Of a stretch of DNA of 64,000 nucleotides, positions 12,691-25,397 are shown in pieces. A model generated the notes under the pieces. The model saw only the letters and a list, made by a program, of their open reading frames with translations. It ran no database searches and was not told the DNA's origin. This DNA is from Siphonodentalium dalli (Eukaryota > Mollusca > Scaphopoda > Gadilida > Siphonodentaliidae), in NCBI GenBank assembly GCA_032622095.1, contig CP136066.1, positions 42,793,835-42,857,834 of the forward strand, given 5' to 3'. How positions within the stretch are numbered: position 1 is the first letter of the stretch; each line of letters opens with the position of its first letter. Position numbers and translations under genes: made by a program.

Positions 12691-13318
12691 TTCGTAAAAT
12701 TTCAGGAAGCTTCATGGGTTAAATGGGTTAAAAGGGTTAAATGCGATGTGATCAGTCATAAGTTTCAGATCACACATAGGTTGTAGGTTACAGTACACCA
12801 ATTATTCTCCATAGGCGACAGTGTTAAGGTCCGGGGCTATGCTCGATTTATTGTGAATGCTGGGACTTTCTAACCTAGTCAATTTTGAAGAATGGCCCTT
12901 AGGACCCAATATGACCCAAAAAAAATTAATAGGTACGTGTGGGTTTTCCATCTTTAAATTTACCGCTTTTGATACTACCCTAATTCCGCACAAAAAATCA
13001 TCATCAAATTTTCAAACATACCCCCATTAAATCCCAGGTTAATTATTTCACCCACTCTGGATCAATATTCATCTTGATATAATATTTCCATGGTGGCTTT
13101 GATTTTTTCTTGTTTTTGCATTAATTTTATCCCAATCATAATCAACCATTCAGCTGCCAGATGTGATTTTATGCTGACTTGAGTGTGGGTGACAGCACAC
13201 CAAGGGGGATAATTTTTTATAATTGGTGTACTATAACCTGTAGTCACAGTGAATTGGTTCATCTCCCCTTGTTGGTACATCATTTATCACATATTCTGCA
13301 TGGGACCCATTGGACATA

Positions 13319-13778
13319 TGTGACCCGCCATATCAAATCCAGTCGTAAGTCGGGATTTGTTTTACCCTGTGCCAATGCATTCTCTTATATATGCGAGTCG
13401 ACCATAGGTCGCCTCGCATATATAAGAGAATGCATTGGCCTAACAATTTTTTATCACTTTTTTAAAATAAATGTTTCTTACATTTTTTAGGACATAAAAT
13501 AAAAAAACATCCATTACCCTGCAGGGAGCCCCACACATATATAGAAGCATATAGAAGAGTGTCGTCTGCTCATGTTTGTCTGGGGCTCTGTATGGGTGAA
13601 ATTATAAAATTGTTAAAGAATACAAGAAAAAATTATTAAAATTGTAAAACATTATTAGGCCAATGCATTCTCTTATATATGCGAGGCGACCTATGGTCGA
13701 CTCGCATATATAAGAGAATGCATTGGCACGGGGTAAAAAAATCCCGACTTACGACTGGATTTGATATGGCGTGTCACA
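13319..13778. mobile_element. MITE family 2, copy 2
   Basis: Ends TGTGACCC and GTGTCACA are flanked by TA on both sides, as expected of a Tc1/mariner-type target, though flanking AT-richness weakens this. Hairpins lie at 13371-13439 and 13659-13727. The core carries the GGGGCTC inverted pair and CCTGCAGGG as in copy 1, without the expanded AT tract. Confidence 0.8.
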
Positions 13779-14085
13779 TATATGGTTGTGTCCATACCTT
13801 TATTAAGGGAATGAGATATAAATGAATTGAATTGTATGTCGGGTGGGGTGTGTAGATATGCATGTTGATCGGTTTGAAGTGCGTTCAAACACTGGATAGA
13901 TTGCCTGGTATTTTAATAGGCATTTTGACATGGAAAACCATGTGGTGCCATAATATGACAGGCAACATGATTATAAAATTGATTATAAAATGCACCGATA
14001 CCAACACTGACGATACTAACATGTGCCTTCAAATACACCTTTATAGCGTTAGGCCATTTCTGAATTTGTTTGGTTCCGATCCCCT

Positions 14086-14482
14086 GAATGAGGTCCCCAG
14101 AGGGTGAATTTAGTGATGCTATCCCACAACAGCAGGCTAGCACCACCAAATTCACCCTCTGGTGACCTCATTCTGCTTAGGCCTCATCTTCTCTGGAAGG
14201 TTTCTTTATTATCAAATTTCTATAGAAACCTCTTCACATAGATTAAATTTCTATTTTAGTTCTGTTTCTTTGTATCTCCAAATTGGCAGACGACGCCTTG
14301 CACAATCGAAGTTCCCAATGGGTGTACATCACAATATTCACAATTTGAGAACTTCAATGTGGGTCTATGTCTCCCATAACATATGATGCCATGCAGAATG
14401 AGGTCAACAGAGGGTGAATTTGGTGATGATAGCCCGCTGTGCGGGATAGCATAACAAAATTCACCATATGTGGACCTCATTC
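14086..14482. mobile_element. Double-hairpin element, GAATGAGG family, copy II
   Basis: Hairpins lie at 14086-14173 and 14396-14482, with a spacer of about 220 bp similar to that of copy I (starts CTGCTTAGGC and has a TTCTATTTTAGTTCTG block). The outer word TGCAAATGACAG is kept on the right only. Confidence 0.7.
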
Positions 14483-15059
14483 TGCAAATGACAGGCACAC
14501 TAAACTCAGACTTGCATTTGTCAGAAAGTTTGGCCAAATTGAAACTCCAAAATATAGGATTATTGAGAAAACAGAATCTGAAACAAAAATATAAGGACAA
14601 ACCTAGTTTAAATATCAGCATTATAACAATTCAGCAGGACCCACCGCAAGCTTAGCCAATTAGGCAAAATAAAATAATACCTGTGTTTAGGGTAACCCAA
14701 CACGCCCCTCCTAAAACGGGGCCACCTCTATGGGTGGCCATTCGGTCGGAAATTACATGAAATAAAAGTTAATGGTGGTTTGTGAAAACCGATAGTCTCC
14801 ATTTTCAAAACAATAGTCGTTCTTGGATTCATTAAGAGACAATTCTGTTTTAATAGATATATATTCATGATCACTGTTGACCGATGCAGAATTAATGTTC
14901 TATTTTAATTTAATAGTATTCATTGTTCAACTAAATTATCTAATAACAAACAATTAGTATAGCTATCGCATATTCAATAAACGTACATTACGTTTCAATA
15001 GCCATATTTTATTAATCAATAGACATATTTCAAACCAATAGACGATTTCCCACGTTCAA

Positions 15060-15210
15060 TGATTATCGTTATCAAACTAATAGACCTTATTGTAAAACTA
15101 ATAACTTATTGTAAAACTAATAACTAAAAGCGTAATTAACTTATTGTAAAACTAATAACTTAATATAAAATTAATAGACCTTATTGTAAAACTAATAACT
15201 TATTGTCCCT
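15060..15210. repeat. A/T-rich short tandem region
   Basis: TTATTGTAAAACTAATAAC recurs four times with variants between 15086 and 15205. Confidence 0.75.
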
Positions 15211-15567
15211 TTAATCACTGAAATTTCGCTTATTGGTGAAATAACATTCTGTCTATTTTTCACTCAATACAATCAAAATTAATCGTTAGCGACTCTAGGA
15301 TACAAAACCTTCTCAAGTATGACCTACATTATAAACATTTATAGATAGTAAGAAAACGGAAAAAAGTAAGTAACAAGAAGTAAAGGGCTTATCATAACTA
15401 AATAAATAAATATATGTACTGTCAGTTCTGCCGCCATCTATTCCAGAATTTCCCGAGCCAGGCAACACGCAAACCAAACTTTTCACATGTAACAGCATTT
15501 ATTTTTTGCAAATTAGAGGATATTGAAACTTCACATAAGGGAAAAAGTATGTAACAAAAAAGTTAAT

Positions 15568-15640
15568 TTGAGACTATATACTTCCCAGAAGATTAGGCCT
15601 AAGCAGAATGAGGTCCACAGAGGGTGAATTTGGTGCCAAA
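15568..15640. mobile_element. Half copy of the GAATGAGG element
   Basis: GACTATATACTTCCCAGAAG then AGGCCTAAGCAGAATGAGG and the first arm of a hairpin match the inner part of copy I in reverse orientation. The hairpin stops after GGTGAATTTGGTG, so the element is truncated. Confidence 0.65.
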
Positions 15641-16730
15641 TAAACCAAATTCAAATTAGTATATTCTCATTCTCATCATGACATGATATATAGAGATGAC
15701 AAATATACATGTAATACATTATACATAAAATAGATATGGCGTTGATACTAACAATTAAGTACATATTTTCTAACGTTTACATATCATAAATATGGTCATA
15801 TAGGGAAGGTTCGTGCTGTCTAAGTTGCTAAAAAGGGAGTTGGAGTGGGTTGGGTTGTGTTGGGAGCGATGAACTCGTCAAGTAGACGTTCGTCTTATAT
15901 AATCGCATAATTTATGTAGGACAGTCACATTGTTGGAGTTTAATAGGAGAACAAAAAACTGTATGTACTTGGATTATCAGTCAATGAAACTGGCATATTT
16001 CGTCTGCGTAAGGAACTCCAGTAATTACATTCCATTAAGTGGTGATATTCGTCACCTAATGAATTAGTCCTACATAAATTACAATACTTTTATTCTTGTC
16101 AATATTAAGCCACGATCTCCACTGATCAAGCACTATAAAATACTCGCAATCACAACCATGCGTATCACCTAGTCATCGCGAAAATATTCGGTAATTTCCA
16201 AAACTTTACTTAATGGGCAATGAACTCGAACATATACTCAAAAACGATTTTTCCAATGATAATGACATTATGCGTCAATATCGGTCTATATGCTCACTCT
16301 CAAATATGCTTATTAGAAAGTTTTACAAATGTCGCCTAATGTGAAAATGTATTTATTTCAAATGTTCGTATCTCAATTATATTGTCCATATCTTTGGGTT
16401 AACTATACCAAACGTTGTTATGGAAAACACACAGTTTGTTATAATAATGCATATAGATAATTTATGGGTTATGATATATCAGCATGTAGTGCGAGTGTGA
16501 TATTTGTAGGTGACAGAATGTTCTCTCTGACAGTGATGATTCGAAAGGGTGTGTACGGATTTCGTGAGAGAATTTTATAAACCTTAAACAGTTTTTTGAA
16601 TGCAACTCCGATCTGATCCATCGGTCATTGAATCAACTTCTTTATTTTTAATTTGTAGATTATATGTTGTATGTATGAATGTATGACTATACATGGGCAT
16701 ATCTTGCCTGAAATAAGCACAATAAAAAAA

Positions 16731-17596
16731 GAGAACGCTCTTTATTGTCGCCTATTTTTGGATGACAGCCGCTCTTTATACAATTGGAATTTTTGCTAGG
16801 CTGACAAAAATTCAAATCGTGTTAAAACTTTCTATTTTGGGATTCGATATCTCGCAAGTAGTTCTAAAATCAAATGATAATACGGCAAAATCAAGTGGTA
16901 ATACGGCAAAATCAAGTGGTAATACGGCAAAATTAAGTGGTAATACGGAAAAATCAAGTGGTAATATGCCAAAATCAAGTGGTAATACGGCAAAATTTCG
17001 TGATACTCAAGTGATAATACGGCAAAATTTCGTGATACTCAAGTGGTAATACGGCAAAATTTCGTGATACTCAAGTGGTAATACGGCAAAATGTCGTGAT
17101 ACTCAAGTGGTAATACGGCAAAATTTCGTGATACTCAAGTGGTAATACGGCAAAATTTCGTGATACTCAAGTGATAATACGGCCATATTTCGTTGAACAA
17201 AATGTTGATACATAATGCGTTTTGATAAATTTGATACCATAGTTGACAGCGGTTAGCATTATTTTGTTGCAATTAATCGATTCTGATTAGTAAAGCGTAT
17301 TTTGAAGAAATGTTGTTATTGTTGGAACTTGATGATATGGGGACTGCTGATCGGATTGAGTACCTTTAAAACAATCATTTGTAATCACCACCATTCGTGT
17401 CACAAAGTCATGGCGATAACCTACAAAGCCATTCATAAGTAATACATCTAAAACGATACAAAAAAACTCATAAGTGAGAACGCTCTTTATTGTCTACCGA
17501 TTTTGGATGACAGCCGCTCTTTATTGGATTTTTGCTAGGCTGACAAAAATGCAAATCGTGTTAAAACTTTCTATTTTGGGATTCGATATCTGACAG
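16731..17596. repeat. Duplicated AACGCTCTTTAT repeat bracketing a minisatellite
   Basis: Two copies (16731-16857 and 17476-17596) share AACGCTCTTTATTGTC, TTTGGATGACAGCCGCTC, TGCTAGGCTGACAAAAAT and TTCTATTTTGGGATTCG. Between them lie a minisatellite (16868-17190) and about 280 bp of unique DNA. Confidence 0.7.
16868..17190. repeat. Minisatellite, 21-bp units changing to 33-bp units
   Basis: AATACGGCAAAATCAAGTGGT (21 bp) is repeated about five times, then a 33-bp form with TTTCGTGATACTC inserted is repeated about five times. An inverted single copy of the same words stands at about 45125-45190. Confidence 0.85.
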
Positions 17597-17599
17597 GAA

Positions 17600-19030
17600 G
17601 CTCGTATTAATGGGCTCATATGTCTAATCTAATTACTTTATGCTGTATACAACGTACAGATTGTGGTGGTATGTGTCAAATCGGAATGAGCATATTTAAA
17701 TATACAGAAACATACCTTTTGCAATCGGAAAGTCGCGATATTCCAAACTCAATCCAAACTCTAGTCCAGGTGTGGTTCCTCTGGGTCGACCGTGAACGGC
17801 AAATGTTCGAAAAATCTCATAATTTATAAATTGTTGCCCAGCAAGAAGCGAGCCGATAAACTGTGAAATTTGTGCGCTTAATTGTTGAAATATCCGAGCG
17901 TAAACCTCAAAACCTTTTAAAAACTTTAATTGAACTGAAAGGATGGCGAAGTAAAATTATGAGTTAGATAAAAATCGCGGTGAATCAGAAGAGTTAACCT
18001 ATCTTCGCCCGAATTAGCCATTATGCATTAGTGATCGTCCACACAATTCTCAAGTGTCTAATATTTAAAGTGCCTGTTGTTGTCAAGATTTTAAATTCAA
18101 TTAAATATGATATATATTGGGACACTCGGCTATAGATTTTGATAAGTTTAATGACATACCATGCTTGTGTGTGGCGCTATTGATATTATAAATAAGGGTG
18201 CTGCAGAATTCACTGTAGCGAGACTAACAGTCTATAGTCTAAGTCACGTACAAACGGAGGCGAGGTCGGAATATACTGAGGAGTACACATCCATTGATGT
18301 CAAATCATAAGGTGTCAAGTATGAAGACACCGCGCCTTCAGATTTCTTTGCGAAGAAACATATATATATTTAGGTGATGGTGTAATATCGAAATATCATT
18401 ACGTGGTGATGAAATCAAGTTTGTTATTTTGTGTACAGAATTTAACGACCTGCGAGAAATCTATAACCCGAAGTATTACTGGGAAAATTCTAACAAAAAT
18501 AAAATTCTACAGATTGTTGTCACTGCTAAATATTAGTTTATTGAAAAGAGTGAGCATTTTCTTAAAATTGGCGTTTAAAAAGTTACCATGACGCTAGTAT
18601 TATATTATATACTATATATATACAATAAATATATATGACTTTATACCATTCAAGAAACATATTCCTGTATGTATTAGCTTTATTTGCCTTTATTATTAAT
18701 ACATACAATATGATGGAAGAATTTATTGATGTACATACATGCATGTTAAGTATTGTTTGTCATTATTAATACCATACAATATGATGGAAGAGTTTATTGA
18801 TGTATGTTGCAACTTCGATGTTGACTTTGCAAATAAACAATTCAAAAAAAAATAAAATATATATATATAAACCTTTGAAACATGGCATAAACTGTGGTGA
18901 GATTTCAATTTTAATAACAAATACAAAAACAGGCTGAGAGGGCTGAGAGCCATTTAAAATCCTCATCGGTCTCATGCACTCCCAAAATTCAAATTGCGCC
19001 CCCCCAGAGTTCCCAACTTTGTTTCAGTCG
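17600..19030. other. Non-coding stretch
   Basis: Contains a near-duplicate of about 40 bp (ATACAATATGATGGAAGA(A/G)TTTATTGATGTA at 18703 and 18773). Frames of 60-70 codons show no recognisable domain. Confidence 0.4.
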
Positions 19031-19037
19031 CATTTAA

Positions 19038-19293
19038 CCCTTTACCCAACAAACCAGCCAAAAACGGCCAAATAAAGCAGCAACAGCCTAAATGATCTTG
19101 GGTCTGTCTCAATAAAACCATACACATATGGATATCATTGGAACCGGCTCATTGACCACATTGTGATGGTTATAGTTATGCCCTGTGCCAATGCATTCTC
19201 TTATATATGCGAGTCGACCATAGGTCGCCTCGCATATATAAGAGAATGCATTGGCCTAAACAAAAATCTTTTTTTAACACTTTTTACCATTTG
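19038..19293 (+). mobile_element. MITE family 1, copy 3, 3'-truncated
   Basis: It begins after TTAA (19034-19037) with the family's left end and unique arm and one complete hairpin (19187-19255), then stops in the spacer after TTTTTACCATTT. The second hairpin and right end are absent. Confidence 0.8.
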
Positions 19294-19582
19294 CACTAAT
19301 ATGAAGCCTATAGTCGCGAAATTCAGATACTACATAATAGGTTGAGACTATACTAATTGCAAATATTCAAATCCCAACACCGAATGGCGCCAATAGCCAC
19401 GATTCAACCGTACTGATCATGTGAATAATTGGAAGACAACGACCTCTATTTGTGGATTTGTGAGAGGAACGTCTCCGAGAGAAACTCCAATTTTGAGTCC
19501 CTAGGCGATGCTTGCGATGTCAAAACTGATATACCTCATATAGTTGATCCCAAACAGAGCCTTCTACAACGAATTCCGTTAA

Positions 19583-20038
19583 CCCTTTACCCAACAGAAC
19601 GGCCCTGTGCCAATGCATTCTCTTATATATGCGAGTCGACCATAGGTCGCCTCGCATATATAAGAGAATGCATTGGCTTAACACACATTAAAAATGATAC
19701 AATTGTCAAAGAATGTAGAAAAATATTATAAAAATTGTTAAAAAATGTAAGAAAAAATTATAAAATTGTTAAAGAATGTAAGAAAAAATGGTAAAAAGTG
19801 TTAAAAAAGATATTTTTAGTCTAATGCATTCTCTTATATATGCGAGGCGACCTATGGTCGACTCGCATATATAAGAGAATGCATTGGCACAGGGCATAAC
19901 TATAACCATCACAATGTGGTCAATGAACCGGTTCCAATGATATCCATATTTGTATGGTGTTATTGAGACAGACCGAAGATATTTTAGGCTGTTGAAGCTT
20001 TATTTTGGGCGTTTTTGGCCGTTTTGTTGGGTAAAGGG
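19583..20038 (-). mobile_element. MITE family 1, copy 4
   Basis: It is 456 bp with TTAA at 19579-19582 and 20039-20042. Hairpins are at 19609-19677 and 19820-19888; the latter starts TCTAATGC instead of GCCAATGC. The spacer is lengthened by reiterated A/T-rich blocks containing AAAGAATGTA. Confidence 0.85.
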
Positions 20039-20852
20039 TTAAGATTTCCAGGTAAAGATCCCTCCAAAAACGAACGCAAATATTTTCAAAGCGATATTCA
20101 GAAGTACACAACGAGAACGAGAACCAAACGTTTTGCGAACCGAGTCTATTTATCTCGTCGTAGAAGCCCGATCTCCACAAGAGGGAACCAGTCATACTTC
20201 ATTTCTGACTGCTGTTTTCTGAATCTCGCCCCTGATCAAGACTAGTGTTCCTGCTAATTTGTCTTTTTCGCTGTGTTCAGATAATCTGAACATATCAAGG
20301 AAAAGCCATTATGCGTATAAAACATTCAGAAACATAGTTATTGCGAAATATTTTTTTAAATAGTTGTATTAATTGTTAAAAATCGACTATAGGCAAGATG
20401 GTTATTCACGTCGTTTTAGAAACACCAGCTCAGGCATTATTGTATTTTTCATAAACACTGGTTTTTTCTCAAATCGCTCGGATTAGCAAAAAACCGCGAA
20501 AATGATAACTTTAGAAGGACCACCAGCATCATATAATATTAGGAGGGCCCTCTTGACCAGGGGTAAATATAGCCCGGGGGTTTTTCAGCATCACTGGCAA
20601 ACCCACCCCCCAAGTAATTTTTTTTCGATGTGTTTTGACATGAATTCCCTCACTAAAATCTTATCCAGAATGGAGATGTAGTGTGGTATGTGTCTTGTTG
20701 ACGATTTCCATATGCTATACTGAGCAAAATGACAGACAATTAGAACTCGTGTGTTGATTTGACCGATGTGTGTCATGCGTGTTGTTGTCCATTTGTGTTG
20801 ATAAAATAATCGACGAATCAAAGCACAACATTGCGCGAAATAGTTTTTTATT

Positions 20853-21055
20853 ATGGGGTTACGGGGTTCAGGTTTCAGAAATCGCTGGTACTATATACTA
20901 ATCAATCAACCCCGGGTCCACACGGGGTTATGGTGTCACAAATCACTCTACTGTATATATTCTAAGCAATCTACCCCGGGCCTATATACACGGGGTTATG
21001 GTGTCAGAAATCACTGGTACTTTATATATATTAAAGAACGTAACCCGAGCACACA
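20853..21055. repeat. Three diverged tandem units of about 60-70 bp
   Basis: CGGGGTTATGGTGTCA...AATCACT...TATATA...CCCCGGG occurs three times with period 70 and then 59. Confidence 0.7.
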
Positions 21056-21747
21056 ATCCTCTTGACATTTACGCTGTCACCCGAATAGCGCTTATAGTGT
21101 ATATATGTTAATCTTATCTATAACCCGGAAGTTAATAGGATATAATACTATAATACATCGCCTCGAAAATGTCGACTCTCACCTGAAGTGTGTTTCTTAT
21201 ATGCTAATCTTTGTAACTCTATATCTATAACACGGAAGTTAATAGTATCATACTCTTATTATCTCAGCGTCAGTTAAGATTCGTATTTATCGACACATTT
21301 GGTCCACTGAATCGGGCCGAACTGTGACACACACAAGCGTTTCTATGTATAAATTAGGGCCCATGACCACAATGAGTATTGAATGAATCACGGTTGGTGT
21401 GTGAATATGATTTTCAAAAGATGTGTCGAAGCATAATGCAAATAAGTATAGAGGTTGCAAAAGTTTGAGAAATACGCCCTTAACACCAATACAGTCTATA
21501 TTATTTTCGAGATGTGAATGCAGTTTGGGCGTATTGCCGTTTTAACAGTGCATATGATCGGTGGTTGCAAGTCATCATTGAATGAACTTAAGTTAACAAA
21601 CTAGGGCGTGCGAAACATAATTATAAGCTGAATATCTAGCGATTATATTTTTCTTAAAACGAACAGGGTGCAGCCCAACTCAAAATGAAAATCTGCGCGA
21701 ATATGTAAACATCGGAAGTCGTGCTTCGGCAACAATTGACATCTATA

Positions 21748-21871
21748 GCATAAAGAACTCACGCCCTGTAATCGGATACGGATAGTCGGATGATAAACAC
21801 AGTTCGGAGCATAACGAACTCACGCCCTGTAATCGGATACGGATAGTCGGAGGATAAACACAGTTCGGAGC
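21748..21871. repeat. Two tandem copies of a 62-64 bp unit
   Basis: AACTCACGCCCTGTAATCGG...AAACACAGTTCGGAGCA is present twice, nearly identical (one base changed in GGATGATAA/GGAGGATAA). Confidence 0.85.
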
Positions 21872-21879
21872 AGGAAAAA

Positions 21880-23290
21880 GAGTGGACAATAATAATCCCA
21901 TTTTTTTACACAAAAAACTACTTTTGACGACAATAATTGAATTTACACCGATGCGGCAATTAATATTCTCTGATTTTTAATATGCTGCTGATTGTACTTA
22001 GCATACTTTATATACGTGCGATTGGCAGTATATATATATATTACGTACAATTTTTGCCAAGAATCTAACAAAACCTCTGTTTTATCCATTTCACGACCCA
22101 ATTCCGGTGCTAATATCAAAACCCATTTATTGGGACATATATGTGGACAAATCACACACTGACAATTTTTTTTTAAATATTTTATTTTTTCATTATATTA
22201 CACATTTATGTACAGAGCAATTAATATCTGATATTATTATATGATTATAAGTTTCTTTCCCCAATTCCTATGTTAAAACGTAAAGAAAAAATGAGATATC
22301 TAACGATGTTCACCTCATTAATGAAACAACAGGTTAATAACAGTTCTGAGTGACGTCAGATACTTCAAAGGTTAACATAACTTATCAGACCTGGAAACAG
22401 TCTGGGTGAACGTCGACTCTATATTTGAAATATAGAGTCTGGAGCTTATGTAGCCAAAACCATTTCTATTCAGCGAAGAGCTTCCCCAAAATGACGTCAC
22501 GGATTAAAAAAAATACATCGATGATTGACAGGTGTCCCCACGTGTTATTTGTTGTGCTTCGCAATAGTAATGGCCTGTGTCGCGACATAAAATTACAGCA
22601 GATAATATTTGTCGTGTGTGCGACTATTCTTTTTAGGGAGATGAACTCGCTGCATCACCCGGAAAGCTGCATCCGAGAGCAAAAAATAAGGTCGTCATCA
22701 AAAATGATGCTTTAGAACTATTTAAAAGCATAAAATTAAGTCATTTCCTCGGTGTTAACTTTCAGATGACTTTTTTACGACAAATAATTTGATTTGCAAA
22801 CCATGGTACAACAAAGTAAATCAAATACACGGACGTGAGTGAGTTCTATTTATATTTATGGGAGGCCAAGTTGGTACCATGCGCAGGCCTATCTATCAGG
22901 TCTAGCACATCCTTCAAATTAATCCGAATCGTACCGAATATATAATTTCGAAGCCATTGTTTCTGTCTGTTGTATTTGCAAGCATCGCTTTCGATCGGAG
23001 AAATTCCGCTCTGTTACTATATTTAGAGGTGACATTATGGGAGTCTCCGCCCACTGACACTTGTTTATTAACCCATACGGTTTCATTGGACGGAAAATAA
23101 TTTACGCAATCAATCAGATTACGGAATCCCGAGGACTTGGAAATGAGATATCGATGTTATCCGTCAGACCTTATATTCAATGTTGTAATGAATATTTAGG
23201 TATGAGTTTACTCAGACTGACCTGGAAATAGATCAAGTTTTCCCATCGACGTTCAACGTCACAACGTCTTGTCCAATCAAAGTGTGTTTC
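21880..23290. other. Non-coding stretch with one small perfect hairpin
   Basis: GACTCTATATTTGAAATATAGAGTC-type hairpin at 22414-22440 is the only structure noted; the frame 22425-22715 overlapping it is not convincing. Confidence 0.4.
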
Positions 23291-23300
23291 ATATAATAAA

Positions 23301-23446
23301 ACAGTTATCGCATTGTTTCTTGGTTGACACGAGGAATTGTCAGCCCTTGGAAGTCAATATTCACCTCGGCCTACGGCCTTGGTGAATATTGTCTTCCCCG
23401 GGTTGACAATTCCTCATGTCAACCTCGAAACAATGCGATAATTGTA
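23301..23446. repeat. 146-bp imperfect hairpin, 150 bp upstream of the Penelope fragment
   Basis: The sequence runs ACAGTTATCGCATTG ... TATTCACCTCGGCC, a three-base centre TAC, then GGCCTTGGTGAATATT ... CAATGCGATAATTGT. The two arms pair over nearly their whole length with scattered mismatches. It has no coding content. It may be a small MITE or a structured part of the neighbouring retroelement. Confidence 0.8.
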
Positions 23447-23602
23447 TAACAACGATTGTATAGATATATAGACGGGAATGGTGGGGGGGGGGGGGTCGAC
23501 ATTCGTACACAACTCACACACACCTTGCACACATATTGATATATTAATAACATTGTATGCGTACATGTATACACTGGATGGTCACTGACATTAAAAAATG
23601 GA

Positions 23603-23923
23603 ATGACAATCTATCCGAATATATCTATGGACTGTAACTCGGAAGATATTATATATTGTATTGTCTGTCATGGGTGTTCGGAAAGTTATATCGGAGAAAC
23701 GGGCAATAAATTACGAGAAAGACCGCGGATCCATAGACAACAGATAAAGCAACCAGAATATCGCAAAATTGCACTGAGTGAACATTTGGATGAATGTGGA
23801 AAGAATGAATATTCGATCTTCCCATTCCAAAAACTGATCTCAGCAAACAGAATACGCCGAACCCGGTAGGAAGATTTCTACATTGATCACTTCCGAAGCA
23901 AGCTAAATGCGCTCAGGAAATGA
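23603..23923 (+). pseudogene. Penelope-like element GIY-YIG endonuclease domain, interrupted by a stop codon
   Basis: From ATG 23603 the frame encodes CNSEDIIYCIVCHGC, then SYIGETGNKLRER and H44, LSEHLDEC, and PFQKLIS...RRTR, the order of motifs in the GIY-YIG nuclease at the C terminus of Penelope-like retroelements. An in-frame TAG at 23867-23869 precedes EDFYIDHFRSKLNA, which normally carries the catalytic Glu and the terminal helix; the frame then ends at TGA 23921-23923. No Penelope reverse transcriptase is visible upstream, so it is a truncated, inactive copy. Confidence 0.8.
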
Positions 23924-24669
23924 CGTTGTGTGAAGCTGAGTTATCTCCCTTGACACTATGACGTCATAATTCAACTTATCGTCTATTGAAAAGTGGCAAT
24001 GCCTCGAAAGGCCTATAGACATTTTATTTAAATTAATTAATTTTCTATAGACATGTCTTATGTTATTCTTGGACAATATATAATACTGTGCACACGTTAC
24101 TTTAAACTGTGAAATATATATATTTATGCCAGTTATATTCTATCTCAAACTTTTTCATGAACTTTGGACTGGTTTGCCGAATCTCAGATTGTAAACTCGG
24201 ACTATTTACTGTTCAAGATAATTATGTTCCCTGCTAAGTTAGTTATATGCCCTATTGTTTGTTGCATGGCTTTCATTAGGTCCCCCCACTCGAGTTGGAA
24301 ATTGTTCAGATCGTCGGAGTTCAGTGCAATATATCGATACGACTTTTATCGTAATTCAAATTCTCGAATGAGTAATTTCAGAGAGAGTTCGTCGGGGTTA
24401 AATTTTGTTTTATATAGATATTATTTCAGAATTGATAGTATAAAAAAGTTTAGTTTGTTGTTTTCATTGTGAGCACCAATCCCAAAAAGAATGTTTTTCC
24501 GAGAAAGCGAGATGCCAAGTTGATAGCGATCTAGTCAGGCCTGAGTGGTATTCACACTGACAACTTGTTGAAACATTATTTGTTCCAGCCATCGCGAACT
24601 CTTCATGAATCACCACAAAATAAATAGACCACTAGAAATTGTTGTTAACGCCAGTACGGAGAATATGTA

Positions 24670-24984
24670 TTAAAGACATATTATGGACTTATTCAGGTGC
24701 GTGAAACTGATAAGCTAGCACTCAGATGCTATGCCAACTGGAGGAATGTAACATTCTACTATAACATCACCGAAAATCTGAATCAAATCGACCGTAATAC
24801 TATATAGAAAACATCGTCTGAACTACGCTCAATTGTAAATATTTACATCTCGATTCGGGACGCAATACCGGCGATAAACTAACGAAAACGATCTCACCAT
24901 CGAGAGTCGGTGCATTTAATTAATATATAGATTATTCTCCATTTCTATTTGATCACCCTGCCGGAGTGTTTCACATCACTTTAA
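24670..24984. mobile_element. TTAAAGACATATTA repeat, copy 1
   Basis: This is a 315-bp repeat from TTAAAGACATATTATGG to TCACATCACTTTAA, sharing long blocks (CTATGCCAACTGGAGG, TTTACATCTCGATTCG, TTCTCCATTTCTA) with copies at 32601 and 59914. Ends TTAAAG and CTTTAA are inverted. Non-coding. Confidence 0.7.
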
Positions 24985-25397
24985 GAGTTCTGAGAATGTG
25001 ATGTTGAATGCTACAGATATACCGGAGTAAAACATTATCCTAATGATAGAAACAACTCTCGTTCGCAGAAAATAATAAAGTAAAACTTCGTAAAAAATAA
25101 ATTTTAATCTAGTTGATGTCTTCTGGATATCAATATTGAATACATTTTATCAAAATTTAACACTTAAAAGAACCAGGACCTGACAAATATAGCCATTACA
25201 AAAAAAATGAACCTAATTATCAGAACTGTGTGGGAAACAGTTAGGTATGCCGTGGTTCTCGTGAGATTGCATTCACACGAGGACGGACTAACACAATAAG
25301 GGTGCATTTACATTGCTATATAACTGTACACAGATCTACACGCAGACTAGTCTTTTTCGGTCGGACCACATTAGAGTTAGGATCGCCAACTCTCAGG

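Noticed and set aside
24164-24472. 102-codon plus-strand frame
   Set aside because: No recognisable domain, AT-rich composition like the surroundings, no splice context.
25302-25397. Extension of ORF A upstream of its first ATG
   Set aside because: The frame is open, but the only earlier start would be a GTG, which is not credible in a eukaryote; an upstream splice acceptor cannot be excluded.
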